64,000 bases of DNA, from the NCBI RefSeq assembly GCF_016650815.1, contig NZ_JAEKEZ010000015.1, forward strand, positions 1-64,000, given 5' to 3'. A model generated the notes under the pieces. That model was given only the letters and a program-made list of their open reading frames with translations. It made no database searches and was not told the DNA's origin. A program made the position numbers and the translations under genes. Positions 1 to 8,361 of this stretch are shown here, in pieces. Numbering within the stretch: the first letter of the stretch is position 1; every line of letters starts with the position of its first letter. The DNA comes from Pseudomonas sp. TH31 (GTDB lineage Bacteria; Pseudomonadota; Gammaproteobacteria; Pseudomonadales; Pseudomonadaceae).

Positions 1-406
1 GTTTGTCGAACAGAAAAATCCCGTGCAACTGGTGCAGCGCCTGCACCCGTCGGGCGAAGGTTTTCTGCAGGCGCGGCGTCTGTTCACCGTCGAAACCATC
101 GGCCTGAATCCAGTCCACAAGACTGGTCAGCACCAGATCGGCCTGGGTAAACGTGTCTTCAGCCTGCTGAGCCATCGCCCGGGTGAGGTTAGATGATGCG
201 ACTTGCGCCAGGGCCAGGTCATGGCGGCGTGACTGCTCCAGTTGCAGGTACAGCAAGCCGCACAGACATAGGCACACCGCTGCGATAAACAGCACTGCAG
301 CCTTGAGCAGAGGCAGGCGTTTCAGGGCACCGGGAGCGTGGTGCAAGTCATGAATGGGGATCGGCAAAAGTGCTTCCTGGAGGGCACGGCGCGGGCGAAA
401 GGCCAA
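1..406 (-). CDS. Membrane sensor diguanylate cyclase, N-terminal part (truncated by window edge)
   Basis: Reading the minus strand from about 406 gives an open frame to the window edge. A short N-terminus is followed by a hydrophobic segment (AVLFIAAVCLCLCGLLYLQL, about residues 36-55) and then a periplasmic-type region containing QADLVLTSLVDWI and LHGIFLFDK. This layout is typical of dCache/PDC-type sensor domains in front of GGDEF modules, so I infer a membrane-anchored c-di-GMP synthase; the catalytic domain itself lies outside the window. The frame opens after an in-frame TAA near 415 and the first start-like codon is TTG at 406. The start is uncertain because no strong ribosome-binding site is visible. 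Confidence 0.55.
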   Translation of the reverse strand, partial: MAFRPRRALQEALLPIPIHDLHHAPGALKRLPLLKAAVLFIAAVCLCLCGLLYLQLEQSRRHDLALAQVASSNLTRAMAQQAEDTFTQADLVLTSLVDWIQADGFDGEQTPRLQKTFARRVQALHQLHGIFLFDK

Positions 407-527
407 AAGCCCTTATTTTTTGTGAGCTTAGTCTACGGGGGCGTCAGGGGCCAATGGTAAAACCGTCTCTGCTAGGATCACAGGCCTCAAGCCCTGTCCC
501 GACAAGTGTGCCCAAGGAGGAAAAAAC

Positions 528-1169
528 ATGACTGCCCACCCGCACCCAACCGCCATCAATACTGCCGTTTTCGATCTCGGTAATGTACTTATCCGCTGGA
601 ACCCCAGAAACCTTTACAAAAAGTTGTTCGGTGACGACGTAAAGGCCATGGAAACCTTCCTGGCAGAGGTTTGCCACACCGCCTGGAACGAACAACAAGA
701 CCAGGGCCGGACCTGGCAGGAAGCGATCGAGGAAGCCATCGCCCGGCATCCGAATCAGGAAGCGCTGATCCGCGCCTACCGCGAACGCTGGGAAGAAATG
801 CTCGGCGGCGCCATCGAGGACACCGTGGCGCTCCTCGATGAACTGCACGCCAACGGCATCCGGCTGCTGGCGCTGACCAACTGGTCCGCCGAAACCTTCC
901 CGATTGCCCTGGAGCGTTTCGAGTTTTTGCAGCGATTCGAGGGGATTCTGGTGTCGGGCGTCGAGGGTGTGATCAAGCCTTCACCGGAGATCTTCCAGTT
1001 GCTGGCGTCACGCTACGACGTGGATAGCACTCGGGCGGTGTTCATTGATGATCACCGGCCGAACATTGAAGGGGCCAGGCGCGAGGGGTTTCACGCCGTC
1101 CAGTTCTTCGACGCGGCGCAGTTGCGCAAGGATTTGGTGGCGCTGGGGTTGCCGGTCAACGCAGGCTGA
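528..1169 (+). CDS. HAD-family hydrolase (subfamily IA)
   Basis: A 213-aa cytosolic HAD phosphatase. The four HAD motifs are in order: nucleophile motif FDLGNVL (about residues 16-22), the Thr motif LTNW (about 116-119), the Lys motif with IKPSPEIF (about 149-156) and the acidic motif FIDDH (about 172-176). The DLGNV form of motif I is that of the YihX-like sugar-phosphate phosphatases, but the substrate cannot be read from sequence. ATG 528 has a strong AAGGAGG site seven bases upstream. The gene stands alone, divergent from the diguanylate cyclase and followed by REP palindromes. Confidence 0.85.
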   Translation: MTAHPHPTAINTAVFDLGNVLIRWNPRNLYKKLFGDDVKAMETFLAEVCHTAWNEQQDQGRTWQEAIEEAIARHPNQEALIRAYRERWEEMLGGAIEDTVALLDELHANGIRLLALTNWSAETFPIALERFEFLQRFEGILVSGVEGVIKPSPEIFQLLASRYDVDSTRAVFIDDHRPNIEGARREGFHAVQFFDAAQLRKDLVALGLPVNAG

Positions 1170-1184
1170 AATCGGGGATACCCC

Positions 1185-1345
1185 ATTCGCGAGCAGGCTC
1201 GCTCCCACAATGGATCGGTGCCGTACATAAAATCCGTGTCCACTGAAGATCAACTGTGGGAGTGAGCCTGCTCGCGATGACGGTTTTACATTCAACACGT
1301 GTGTGCCTGGTCGTCCGCTATCGCGAGCAGGCTCGCTCCCACAGG
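1185..1345. repeat. REP cluster (REPIN plus a third REP)
   Basis: Three copies of a Pseudomonas REP lie between the HAD gene and the RNase gene: CGCGAGCAGGCTCGCTCCCAC near 1188, its inverse near 1256-1280 and a third copy near 1321-1342. The first two face each other as a REPIN pair. REPs of this type are non-autonomous elements mobilised by RAYT transposases; no RAYT gene is present here. Confidence 0.85.
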
Positions 1346-1368
1346 TACTGCGTTTTAACTGACCGATT

Positions 1369-2036
1369 TCAGCGCGACGGTGGTACCCGAATATCGCCGT
1401 CACGGCACTGAGTCTTCACACCTTTCCCGCACGCGCCAAACCCCAGGTCCTTGCCCAGGCACACCCGCACTTCCGACAACTGCGGGCCATTGCAGATCAC
1501 CGCGATGCCGTCCGCGGCAATCCCGGATTGCTCTGACGGAACAGGTCGACGATTTCCTGGGCCTGGAAGTAATGGGTGCTGGTGCTGAAGGGTTGCAACT
1601 GCTCGGGGATTTTCACCACACCGACGGCCTTGTCCGCCAGGTCCAGATAACCCGAGGCGCCGAGACCACTGCAGGTGCCGTGCCTGGACCATTCATGGTC
1701 CAGCAGCTTGGGCGTCGGGAACAGCGTCAGCCCTTGCTTCTGCTCGGCCGGCGACAACGCCACCATCGGCGGGCACGACTCCGGCCAGCCACCCTTGGCG
1801 TATTGCGGCCAGAGGCCGTGAAGCACAAAGCCGTAGCCTTTGCCGGAGCATTGCGTGTCGTCTTTGTGAGTCAGGCAGAACGTCGGAGACCAGGACAGCG
1901 TCAGCAGGTAGTAATCGAACACCCCCGCCACCGACTCGGTCGGGGCTTTGCCTTGGTGTGATTGCCGAGCCGAGCTCAGGCCGATGTTGCCGAAGGTAAT
2001 CGCAAGGATTGCGATGGCGGCGTAAAGCTTCTTCAT
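1369..2036 (-). pseudogene. Ribonuclease T2 family protein, frameshifted
   Basis: The start at 2036 begins a signal peptide (KKLYAAIAILAITFGNIGLSSA), then a T2 RNase with both catalytic blocks, CAS I (HGLWPQ) and CAS II (HEWSRHGTC), so a periplasmic or secreted endoribonuclease. After NPGLP, near 1514-1518, the frame breaks. The C-terminal block with ICNGPQLSEVRVCLGKDL and the final DIRVPPSR continue in another frame to 1369. Restoring one G (CCGCGG to CCGGCGG) rejoins the two parts. Either this is a recent inactivation or a one-base sequencing error; the flanking protein is otherwise well preserved. An upstream in-frame extension to 2147 lacks signal-peptide character and was not used. Confidence 0.8.
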
Positions 2037-2195
2037 ATACCCACTCCATGGGGACAGTGACGGATTTGATGCCTGGCCGAAGCACGGCCAACGGAAGGTT
2101 TTGTCACGCTTGTGTTGCAAGCGCATGACGCAGGGCAAAACGTGCATTACCTTGAAAGGGCTACGATCACACTTACATCACGACAGGGAACCGAA

Positions 2196-2681
2196 ATGAG
2201 TAAGGCAGACGAGCTCGCCGCAAAACTGAGAGAACACCGACTAACCAGCGCGGATGCGAGCACCAGCACCGATCAGGCGATCGACAGTTGGCCCAGCCAG
2301 GTTTACGCAATGTATCACCAGATCGAAGCCTGGTTGAAGCCGCTGCTGGAGGCCGGCCTGAGCATCCGCCGAAACCCCACCCATGTGTTCGAGCGTCACC
2401 CCGACGGCGCGACTTACGCCTACGCCATCGACCAACTGGTGATCGAAGGCAATCACCGCCACATCACCTTGATCCCAATCGTGCGCTTCACCGCTGACGG
2501 CGCGGGGCGTGTCGAGATTCACTTCAAAGGCAAAGAAATCCCCCTGCTGCGAACCGTAAACGAACACGGCGAAACGCAATGGTGGTTGCAGTCGATCGAG
2601 CAATCAGGGCAACAACCGGATGCAGTGGCACTGACGGAAGTGAACCTGCTGTCGGTGATACAGGAAGGGCTGGATCTCTGA
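2196..2681 (+). CDS. Conserved hypothetical protein (161 aa)
   Basis: No domain recognised. The protein is soluble and mixed alpha/beta-looking, with no signal peptide or membrane segment. It starts MSKADELAAKLREH and has a central region rich in beta-type segments (YAYAIDQLVIEG, HITLIPIVRFT, GRVEIHFKGKEIPLL). I chose ATG 2196 rather than the longer frame from 2112 because the added N-terminus overlaps the RNase promoter region and AGGGAA lies just upstream of 2196. It stands alone on its strand and is followed by a REP palindrome. Confidence 0.65.
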   Translation: MSKADELAAKLREHRLTSADASTSTDQAIDSWPSQVYAMYHQIEAWLKPLLEAGLSIRRNPTHVFERHPDGATYAYAIDQLVIEGNHRHITLIPIVRFTADGAGRVEIHFKGKEIPLLRTVNEHGETQWWLQSIEQSGQQPDAVALTEVNLLSVIQEGLDL

Positions 2682-2695
2682 TCCCCTGCACACTC

Positions 2696-2729
2696 CCTGT
2701 GGGAGCGAGCTTGCTCGCTCCCACAGGGG
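2696..2729. repeat. REP palindrome
   Basis: A near-perfect palindrome (CTGTGGGAGCGAGC, then TTG, then its inverse) in the gap between two convergent genes. It could form a stem-loop in either transcript and may double as a terminator or mRNA end, but there is no U-run. Confidence 0.8.
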
Positions 2730-2762
2730 TTCAGCAGTGATCACAAAGCCTGGGCCGCCTGT

Positions 2763-3071
2763 TTATTGGCTGACCACAATCTTGCCGATCATCTGCGGGT
2801 GCAGCACACAGAAATATTCAAACTCCCCCGGCGTGTTGAACACGTAGGAAAAGCTGTCATTGGTGTCCAGCGCTCCCGAGCGGAACACCTTGTGAGTTTC
2901 CGCCACAGTGTGGGGGATCTGGTCGTCATTCACCCACGTCACTTTGGTGCCCACCGCCACGGTCAAGTCCTTGGGGCCGAACATGAACTCCTTGATATCG
3001 ACCTTCACTTCCGCCGCCCACACCGGCATCGACAGCATCAGGCAAACCACGGCCAACAGTCGCGTTTTCAT
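2763..3071 (-). CDS. Periplasmic cupredoxin (amicyanin/plastocyanin-like)
   Basis: A 102-aa protein with a cleavable signal peptide (to ...PVWAA) followed by a single blue-copper domain. The copper ligands are visible: His in DQIPHTV, then Cys, His and Met in FCVLHPQM. It probably carries electrons in the periplasm. It lies 14 bases downstream of the Tat-exported phosphoesterase gene on the same strand, so the two are almost certainly co-transcribed. The divergent ECF sigma/anti-sigma pair is the obvious candidate regulator. Confidence 0.88.
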   Translation of the reverse strand: MKTRLLAVVCLMLSMPVWAAEVKVDIKEFMFGPKDLTVAVGTKVTWVNDDQIPHTVAETHKVFRSGALDTNDSFSYVFNTPGEFEYFCVLHPQMIGKIVVSQ

Positions 3072-3085
3072 CTCATAACCCTCCC

Positions 3086-4057
3086 CTAAACCAGTGTCGA
3101 ATCGATCAGCGCCAGCGGATGCTCGCCCTGTGTCGCTCGTACATCGGTGATCCCCAGATAGTTGCGCAATTGATCAGCCGCCACCGTCATCGGCCCCGGT
3201 GCCGGCGCCGCGCCCGGTGCGGGCTGCGGATAAGCCGTGCCGCGGGCGGTGTGGAAGGTGATGTTGCCCTCGACCTTCTGGATGACCTGATGAATGTGCC
3301 CGTTCAATACCGTCACCGAACCGTACTTGCGCAACATCGCAATCGCCTGATCGCCGTCCTCGGTACCCCAGCCCCACGGCTGATAAATCGTCCACAACGG
3401 AATATGGGTAAACACCACAACGGGCGTACTGGTGGTCACGGCGCGCAAGTCGTCGGCCAACCACGCCAGTTGATCGGCGCCGAGGGTCGCTTCATGGCCG
3501 GCCTGGAAGTTGAAGACATTCACCAGCGCGATGAAATGCACGCCGTGGTCATCGAAGCTGTACCAGCCATTGCCCTTGGTGCCTTTGCCGTAGCGCTCGA
3601 GGTAGAGCTTGCCGCCGCCCTCGTCGAGGGTATCGTGCTCGCCCGGCACGTAGTGAATCGTGGACGGCAGGCCCTTGAGCAGCTGCGCGGCGGTGTCGAA
3701 TTCTTCCGGCTTCGACAGGTGGGTGATGTCGCCGGTGTGCAGGATCAGCGACAGGCGTTTCGGCAGCGCGATGACCTTGTCGATCGCCACCTGCAGGGTT
3801 TTCAGCGGTTCCGGGTTGGCCTCTTTGTTGAAGCCGATGTGCGAGTCGCTGATCTGCACAAAGTGGAACGTGCTCGCGGCCAGCGCCTTGGGGTCGGAGG
3901 CGTTGCCGGCCTCGTCCAGCGCAAAGGCCCGCGGAATGCCGCCGCTCAAGGCCCAGATCACGCCGGCCCCGGCCCACGCGGAGCACTTGAGCAGCGTCCT
4001 GCGGTCGGGGTTGAGCGGACCGTCGGTGCGCCGTTCGTATTTTGAGTGAATGTCCAT
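3086..4057 (-). CDS. Tat-exported calcineurin-like metallophosphoesterase
   Basis: A 323-aa protein with an N-terminal twin-arginine signal (DRRTLLKCSAWAGAGV at about residues 18-33, ending near RAFA). The metal-binding motifs follow in order: DSH, GDITH, GEHD, the isolated His of FTHIP, and GHIH. This is the binuclear-metal phosphoesterase fold; the substrate is unknown. Tat export suggests that it folds and loads metal before reaching the periplasm. It is first in an operon with the cupredoxin and is transcribed away from the ECF sigma gene across a short shared promoter region. Confidence 0.85.
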   Translation of the reverse strand: MDIHSKYERRTDGPLNPDRRTLLKCSAWAGAGVIWALSGGIPRAFALDEAGNASDPKALAASTFHFVQISDSHIGFNKEANPEPLKTLQVAIDKVIALPKRLSLILHTGDITHLSKPEEFDTAAQLLKGLPSTIHYVPGEHDTLDEGGGKLYLERYGKGTKGNGWYSFDDHGVHFIALVNVFNFQAGHEATLGADQLAWLADDLRAVTTSTPVVVFTHIPLWTIYQPWGWGTEDGDQAIAMLRKYGSVTVLNGHIHQVIQKVEGNITFHTARGTAYPQPAPGAAPAPGPMTVAADQLRNYLGITDVRATQGEHPLALIDSTLV

Positions 4058-4154
4058 CGGTATGCCCTCGCTGGCGGACTACAGTGATGTAGCTGACAGG
4101 AGATACAACCGAGCAAGGCGAGTCTTTATTCCGTGTCGGAAAATAAGTTTTTTT

Positions 4155-4165
4155 CCGGGAATAAA
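4155..4165. promoter_or_regulatory. Possible ECF-type -35 element (GGGAATAAA)
   Basis: CCGGGAATAAATC lies in the divergent gap between the phosphoesterase and ECF sigma genes. GGAATAAA resembles -35 elements used by some ECF sigma factors and would suit autoregulation. I see no convincing -10 partner, so this is only a pointer. Confidence 0.3.
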
Positions 4166-4211
4166 TCGCAACGCAATACAGTTAAGGGGGTGGGACGGTG
4201 CGGAAACCACT

Positions 4212-4724
4212 ATGAAGCGATTTGAGGAGCTGTTTGCGCCCCACATGGACGCCGCCTACAACCTCGCGCGCTGGCTCACCGGCAACGACAGCGCCGCGCG
4301 CGATGTCGTGCAGGAAAGCGCCCTGCGCGCTTTCAGGTTCTTGCATCGTTTCGCCGACGGCAACGCCAAGGCCTGGTTCCTGACCATCGTGCGTAACGAA
4401 AGCTACACCTGGCTCAAGGCCTCGGCCGGCCACCGCTGGGTCGCCATCGGCGATGAACTGCCTGAAGACGACGCGGCGTTGGGCCATAGTCAAAGCCCGG
4501 AGTTGCTGGCTATCCACACGGAAAACGCGGCACTGGTCCAGCAAGCCCTGTGTGCCCTGCCGCCGATTTTTCGCGAGGTCATTGTTCTGAAGGAACTCGA
4601 AGACATGCCCTACAAGGACATCGCCCTGGTGGTCGACATCCCCATCGGCACTGTCATGTCGAGACTGGCCCGCGCCCGCGCCATGCTCAAGCTCGAACTA
4701 TTGAAGTTGCATAGCCATGACTGA
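4212..4724 (+). CDS. ECF RNA polymerase sigma factor
   Basis: A 170-aa sigma-70 family protein. Region 2 contains DVVQESALRAFRFLHRF and region 4 contains LPPIFREVIVLKELEDM followed by the helix-turn-helix PYKDIALVVDIPIGTVMSRL. I use ATG 4212 (MKRFEELF). The longer frame from 4050 would run through the divergent promoter. The stop overlaps the start of the anti-sigma gene by eight bases, so the two are translationally coupled. The neighbouring divergent copper/phosphoesterase operon is a plausible target (inference). Confidence 0.9.
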   Translation: MKRFEELFAPHMDAAYNLARWLTGNDSAARDVVQESALRAFRFLHRFADGNAKAWFLTIVRNESYTWLKASAGHRWVAIGDELPEDDAALGHSQSPELLAIHTENAALVQQALCALPPIFREVIVLKELEDMPYKDIALVVDIPIGTVMSRLARARAMLKLELLKLHSHD

Positions 4725-5460
4725 CCTCAACTGCACGGCTTGCCAGGTGCTGATTCATGGCTACCTGGACAAGGAACTGGATCCGACAACGACTGCGAAA
4801 GTAGCCGGGCATTTGGCCGAGTGTGCCGAGTGCAGGCAGTTGCATGATCAGGTGAGGTTGTTGGTGGCCAGCGTCAAACGGCACGCACCGTATTACTCGG
4901 CACCGGCGTCATTGACCGCCAGCGTGTTTGCCCCCGTAGCGCCAAGGACCAGCACCGTCGGACGCTGGCGAAATTGGTTCGCACCAGCCTTTTCAACGGC
5001 GGCGCTGGCCTTGGCGCTGGTGCTTTATGTGGCGACGCCTGGCAGCCAACAACCGTTGATGGACGAAGCCGTCTCCAGCCATGTGCGGTCATTGATGGGT
5101 GAACATCTAAACGATGTGGTGTCGTCCGACCGCCATACCGTAAAGCCCTGGTTCACCGGCAAACTCGACTTCTCGCCACCGGTGTTCGACTACTCGGCGC
5201 AGGGGTTTCCGCTACTGGGCGGGCGGCTGGATTATCTGCAACACCAGGCCACGGCGGCGCTGAGTTATGGCCGAGCGAAGCACATCATCAATGTCTTCAT
5301 CTTGCCGACGACCGAGAGCGATAAACCGCCGATAAGCCAATCGATTCGCGGCTTCAATGTTGTGTCCTGGCAGGCGAACCACATGCGGTTTGTGATGGTG
5401 TCGGATGTGGAAAAGAGTGAACTGGAGGCGTTCAGCCAGTTGCTCAGGAAAGGCGTCTGA
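4717..5460 (+). CDS. Zinc-binding anti-sigma factor (ZAS type), membrane-anchored
   Basis: A 247-aa partner of the ECF sigma. The cytosolic N-terminus has the ZAS zinc-finger signature (HLAECAEC plus an upstream Cys and His). A membrane segment follows at about residues 85-103 (FSTAALALALVLYV), then a periplasmic domain of about 140 residues that probably senses the signal. The start overlaps the sigma gene by eight bases, the usual layout for sigma/anti-sigma pairs. Confidence 0.88.
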   Translation: MTDLNCTACQVLIHGYLDKELDPTTTAKVAGHLAECAECRQLHDQVRLLVASVKRHAPYYSAPASLTASVFAPVAPRTSTVGRWRNWFAPAFSTAALALALVLYVATPGSQQPLMDEAVSSHVRSLMGEHLNDVVSSDRHTVKPWFTGKLDFSPPVFDYSAQGFPLLGGRLDYLQHQATAALSYGRAKHIINVFILPTTESDKPPISQSIRGFNVVSWQANHMRFVMVSDVEKSELEAFSQLLRKGV

Positions 5461-5482
5461 ATGAACTGTTAACGCTGCCCAC

Positions 5483-5565
5483 GTAGGAGCTGCCGAAGGC
5501 TGCAATCTTTTGATCTTGATCTTAAAAACAAAAATCAAAAGATCGCAGCCTTCGGCAGCTCCTAC
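5483..5565. repeat. Long inverted repeat (GTAGGAGCTGCCGAAGGCTG family)
   Basis: Two arms of about 32 bases (5483-5514 and 5534-5565) face each other across an AT-rich loop containing AAAAACAAAAATC. The arm carries GAGCTGCCGAAGGCTGC and CTTTTGATC. This is a second Pseudomonas intergenic repeat family, distinct from the GGGAGCGGGCTTGC type; a relative sits at 50165-50213. It separates two convergent genes. Confidence 0.8.
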
Positions 5566-5571
5566 AGGGTT

Positions 5572-7305
5572 TTATGGTTTGGCTTGCCCGTTCGCGGCCT
5601 GCAAATCCAGCGCAGGCAACTTCGCAGGCAAATTCAGCGCCTTGAGCACCGGATCATCGTAGCCATACACGTCCGGCTTGAACGCCACCCGCCCGCTACT
5701 GCCCATGTCTACCGTCCAGTACGCCAACAACACCGGCACTTTCACCGGCAGCCGGATGTTCTCGGTTTTCCCGTTGGCCAGTTGCTTTTGAATCCCGGCG
5801 CTGTTCCAGCGCACTGGATCGTTGAACAGCAACTCCACCAGTTGCAACGGATTCTCCACTCGAATACAGCCCGAACTGGTGGCGCGGACATTCTTGGCAA
5901 ACAGATCGCGGTGCGGCGTGTCGTGCAGGTAAATCGCATAGTCATTGGGGAAGCGGATGACCACCTGGCCCAATGAGTTTTCCGGCCCTGCATCCTGGCG
6001 CAAGGTGATGCCGCGTGGGTTGCTCCAGTCGACGGTCGACGGATCGAGCATCTTCCCTTCCCGATCATACGGACGAATACGGTTGGCGCTGAGGTAGTTG
6101 GGGTTACTCAAAATCTTCGGCAAGACGTCTTCTTTCAGAATCGTCGGCGGCACCGTCCAGGTGGGGTTGAACGTGACGTAGGTAATCTCGGCCTGAAAGA
6201 TCGGCGTGCTGCGAAACGGTTTACCAACCTGCACCCGGGAACGCCAGATGGGCTGGCCGTCGCGGTACAGCGCCACCTTATAACCGGCGATATCGACAAT
6301 AACGAACGTACCTTGCAGCTTGTAAAGCAGCCAGCGCGCCCGCTCCATGTTGACCCGCACCTGATCGATACGCGCCTGTACCGGCACGTTCAACGCAGCG
6401 AGGGTCGTCACCCCGGCCACGCCGTCCGCCCCCAGGTATTGCTCGGTTTGATACTTCTTCACCGCCGCGATCACCGCGCCATCGTAATCGGTGCGCTTGC
6501 CTTTTTGCGGTTCCAGATACCCCCCCGCCACCAGGCGGGCGCGCAGCTGCCCGACGGCAGGGTCGTCCATCCCCGGCGTAAGCTTCTGCCCGGCGGCAAC
6601 CTTCGGCCAGCCGCCTCTGTCACGGACTTTGCGCAACTGCGCCAACGCCTCACGCAAGCCGCCATACACCGCTTCTTGCGGCGGTGCCTGCGCGAAGGCG
6701 CGGGCGACATCATGGGTGTCCAGTGCGATGAAGAAGGTATTCACATCGGCTCGGGGGTCGACGCCGGCAAGGTCAAAGTTCCAATGCATGTCCAACCGCG
6801 AAGGATCCACTTTGCCCCGGCGCAATTGCAGCAGTGCGGTGATGTAAGTGCGGGTTGCCGCGAGGTCGAAGGCAGCTTGCTGTGCAGGCGTTGGCGCCGT
6901 GTTCTGCATCGACGCCTGGGCCATGGCCAGATCATCGATACGGAAATCCGCAGGCTCCAGCCCATCGATCTGCGTGTCCTTGAGGCTTTTCAACAATTGG
7001 GCAACGTCATCCGGGTGGGTCCAGGCCGCCCGAAACTGGCGATGGGTGTAGAAATCCAGGACCACACGGTTAACGTCTATCCGTTGATGCCGCGGGCGAG
7101 TCATCAGCGGCGGGAACGCCGTGATCAACGGTTCCAGCACCGCGTGAATCTCTTGGGCGACGTTGTCGTCGGGTATGGCCTCGATCATGCTGATCGGCGC
7201 AGTTTGCGGCGCAATTGGCGAAGTTTCAGCGAGCACATCGCCGCTGATCAGAAAGACCATAATAAAGACGTGGCTTATGACGAATAACCTTGAAAGTTGC
7301 CCCAT
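5572..7305 (-). CDS. L,D-transpeptidase of the YcbB (LdtD) type
   Basis: A 577-aa periplasmic peptidoglycan cross-linking enzyme. An N-terminal hydrophobic signal or anchor (about residues 8-27) is followed by an alpha-helical region, a peptidoglycan-binding segment (MDDPAVGQLRARLVAGGYL, about 245-263) and the YkuD catalytic domain with HDTP and the nucleophile motif SSGCIR near residue 478. The size and domain order match the LdtD/YcbB group that forms 3-3 cross-links, which gives beta-lactam tolerance in some species. It diverges from another YkuD-type gene across a 77-base gap. Confidence 0.88.
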   Translation of the reverse strand: MGQLSRLFVISHVFIMVFLISGDVLAETSPIAPQTAPISMIEAIPDDNVAQEIHAVLEPLITAFPPLMTRPRHQRIDVNRVVLDFYTHRQFRAAWTHPDDVAQLLKSLKDTQIDGLEPADFRIDDLAMAQASMQNTAPTPAQQAAFDLAATRTYITALLQLRRGKVDPSRLDMHWNFDLAGVDPRADVNTFFIALDTHDVARAFAQAPPQEAVYGGLREALAQLRKVRDRGGWPKVAAGQKLTPGMDDPAVGQLRARLVAGGYLEPQKGKRTDYDGAVIAAVKKYQTEQYLGADGVAGVTTLAALNVPVQARIDQVRVNMERARWLLYKLQGTFVIVDIAGYKVALYRDGQPIWRSRVQVGKPFRSTPIFQAEITYVTFNPTWTVPPTILKEDVLPKILSNPNYLSANRIRPYDREGKMLDPSTVDWSNPRGITLRQDAGPENSLGQVVIRFPNDYAIYLHDTPHRDLFAKNVRATSSGCIRVENPLQLVELLFNDPVRWNSAGIQKQLANGKTENIRLPVKVPVLLAYWTVDMGSSGRVAFKPDVYGYDDPVLKALNLPAKLPALDLQAANGQAKP

Positions 7306-7382
7306 GGATAATCCTTAATCTCCTGCGTTCAACACTTGGCGAAAGCGCTGCTAAACTCGAAATAACTTGATGAGACATCTCT

Positions 7383-8075
7383 ATGGCGCTAACCCGCTTT
7401 GGCTTTCTATGCTCGGCCCTGCTGTTGGCGGCAACGTCAATACCAGCAGCGTACGCCGATTCTCTTGCCGCCGCCCTCGCCAAAGCGGCTCCTGGCGCTA
7501 ACGCCAACGTCATAAACCTGGCCGTACGTGCCACGCAATGCCGCATCGCCAGAGGTGCAGCCCCGGCGCAACGACTCGCCGTTATCGATTACTCATTGCC
7601 TTCGACCGAACAACGCCTCTGGGTGTTCGATTTAAAGAAGCGCAAGTTGCTGTTTCATGAACTGGTGGCACACGGTCGCAACAGCGGCGAAAACATGGCC
7701 AGCGAGTTCTCCAATCAAAATGAAAGCAACGCCTCCAGCCTTGGCTTGTACCGGACCCAATCGAGTTATCTGGGGCACAACGGTTATTCGTTGCGGATGG
7801 AAGGATTGGAGCCTGGGTTTAACGATAATGCGTTTGACCGGGCCATCGTGATTCATGGCGCGCCGTATGTCAGCCCTAAACTGGCGCGTATCAATGGCCG
7901 GATCGGTCGCAGCCTGGGATGCCCGGCAGTACGGCCGGCGATTGCGCATCGGCTGATCGACTCGATGAAAGATGGGCAGTTGTTGTTTTCTTATTACCCG
8001 GATCAACGCTGGCTGACGAAATCAGCAATTGTGAATTGCGGTGGTGCGACGGTGGCGGATGTCTCAAAGCCGTAA
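7383..8075 (+). CDS. Murein L,D-transpeptidase catalytic domain protein (YkuD_2 type)
   Basis: A 230-aa protein with a signal peptide ending near AYADS. The catalytic region has VIHGAPYVS and the Cys nucleophile in GRSLGCPAV, typical of the YkuD_2 family of periplasmic L,D-transpeptidase-like enzymes. It is divergent from the larger YcbB-type enzyme, so the two may share a regulated promoter region. GGGCGAGC and its inverse form a hairpin at 8090-8111 just after the gene, without a U-run. Confidence 0.85.
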   Translation: MALTRFGFLCSALLLAATSIPAAYADSLAAALAKAAPGANANVINLAVRATQCRIARGAAPAQRLAVIDYSLPSTEQRLWVFDLKKRKLLFHELVAHGRNSGENMASEFSNQNESNASSLGLYRTQSSYLGHNGYSLRMEGLEPGFNDNAFDRAIVIHGAPYVSPKLARINGRIGRSLGCPAVRPAIAHRLIDSMKDGQLLFSYYPDQRWLTKSAIVNCGGATVADVSKP

Positions 8076-8361
8076 CCGTGCCTGGAAATGGGCGAGCGCA
8101 TTGGCTCGCCCCCTCCATGCCTGAACCCGGCAAACCGACAAAACCGTAATCCCCGCCTCAGCCTGCTCAAAGGCAGCGCTCGCTAGCCTTCCCCGTCAAG
8201 TGCTCTTCCCTGCGTCTGTATCGAGCCATTACAACCAATGACCCCCTCTGCCCGACCTAAAGGACTATTTAACCCTCACTCCCTCACTCCTAGGATGAAT
8301 CCCTATTGATCAGTGCACCGCCGGCCGCCCAGGCCAGCAACCACTAAAGTGAGGGCTAATC

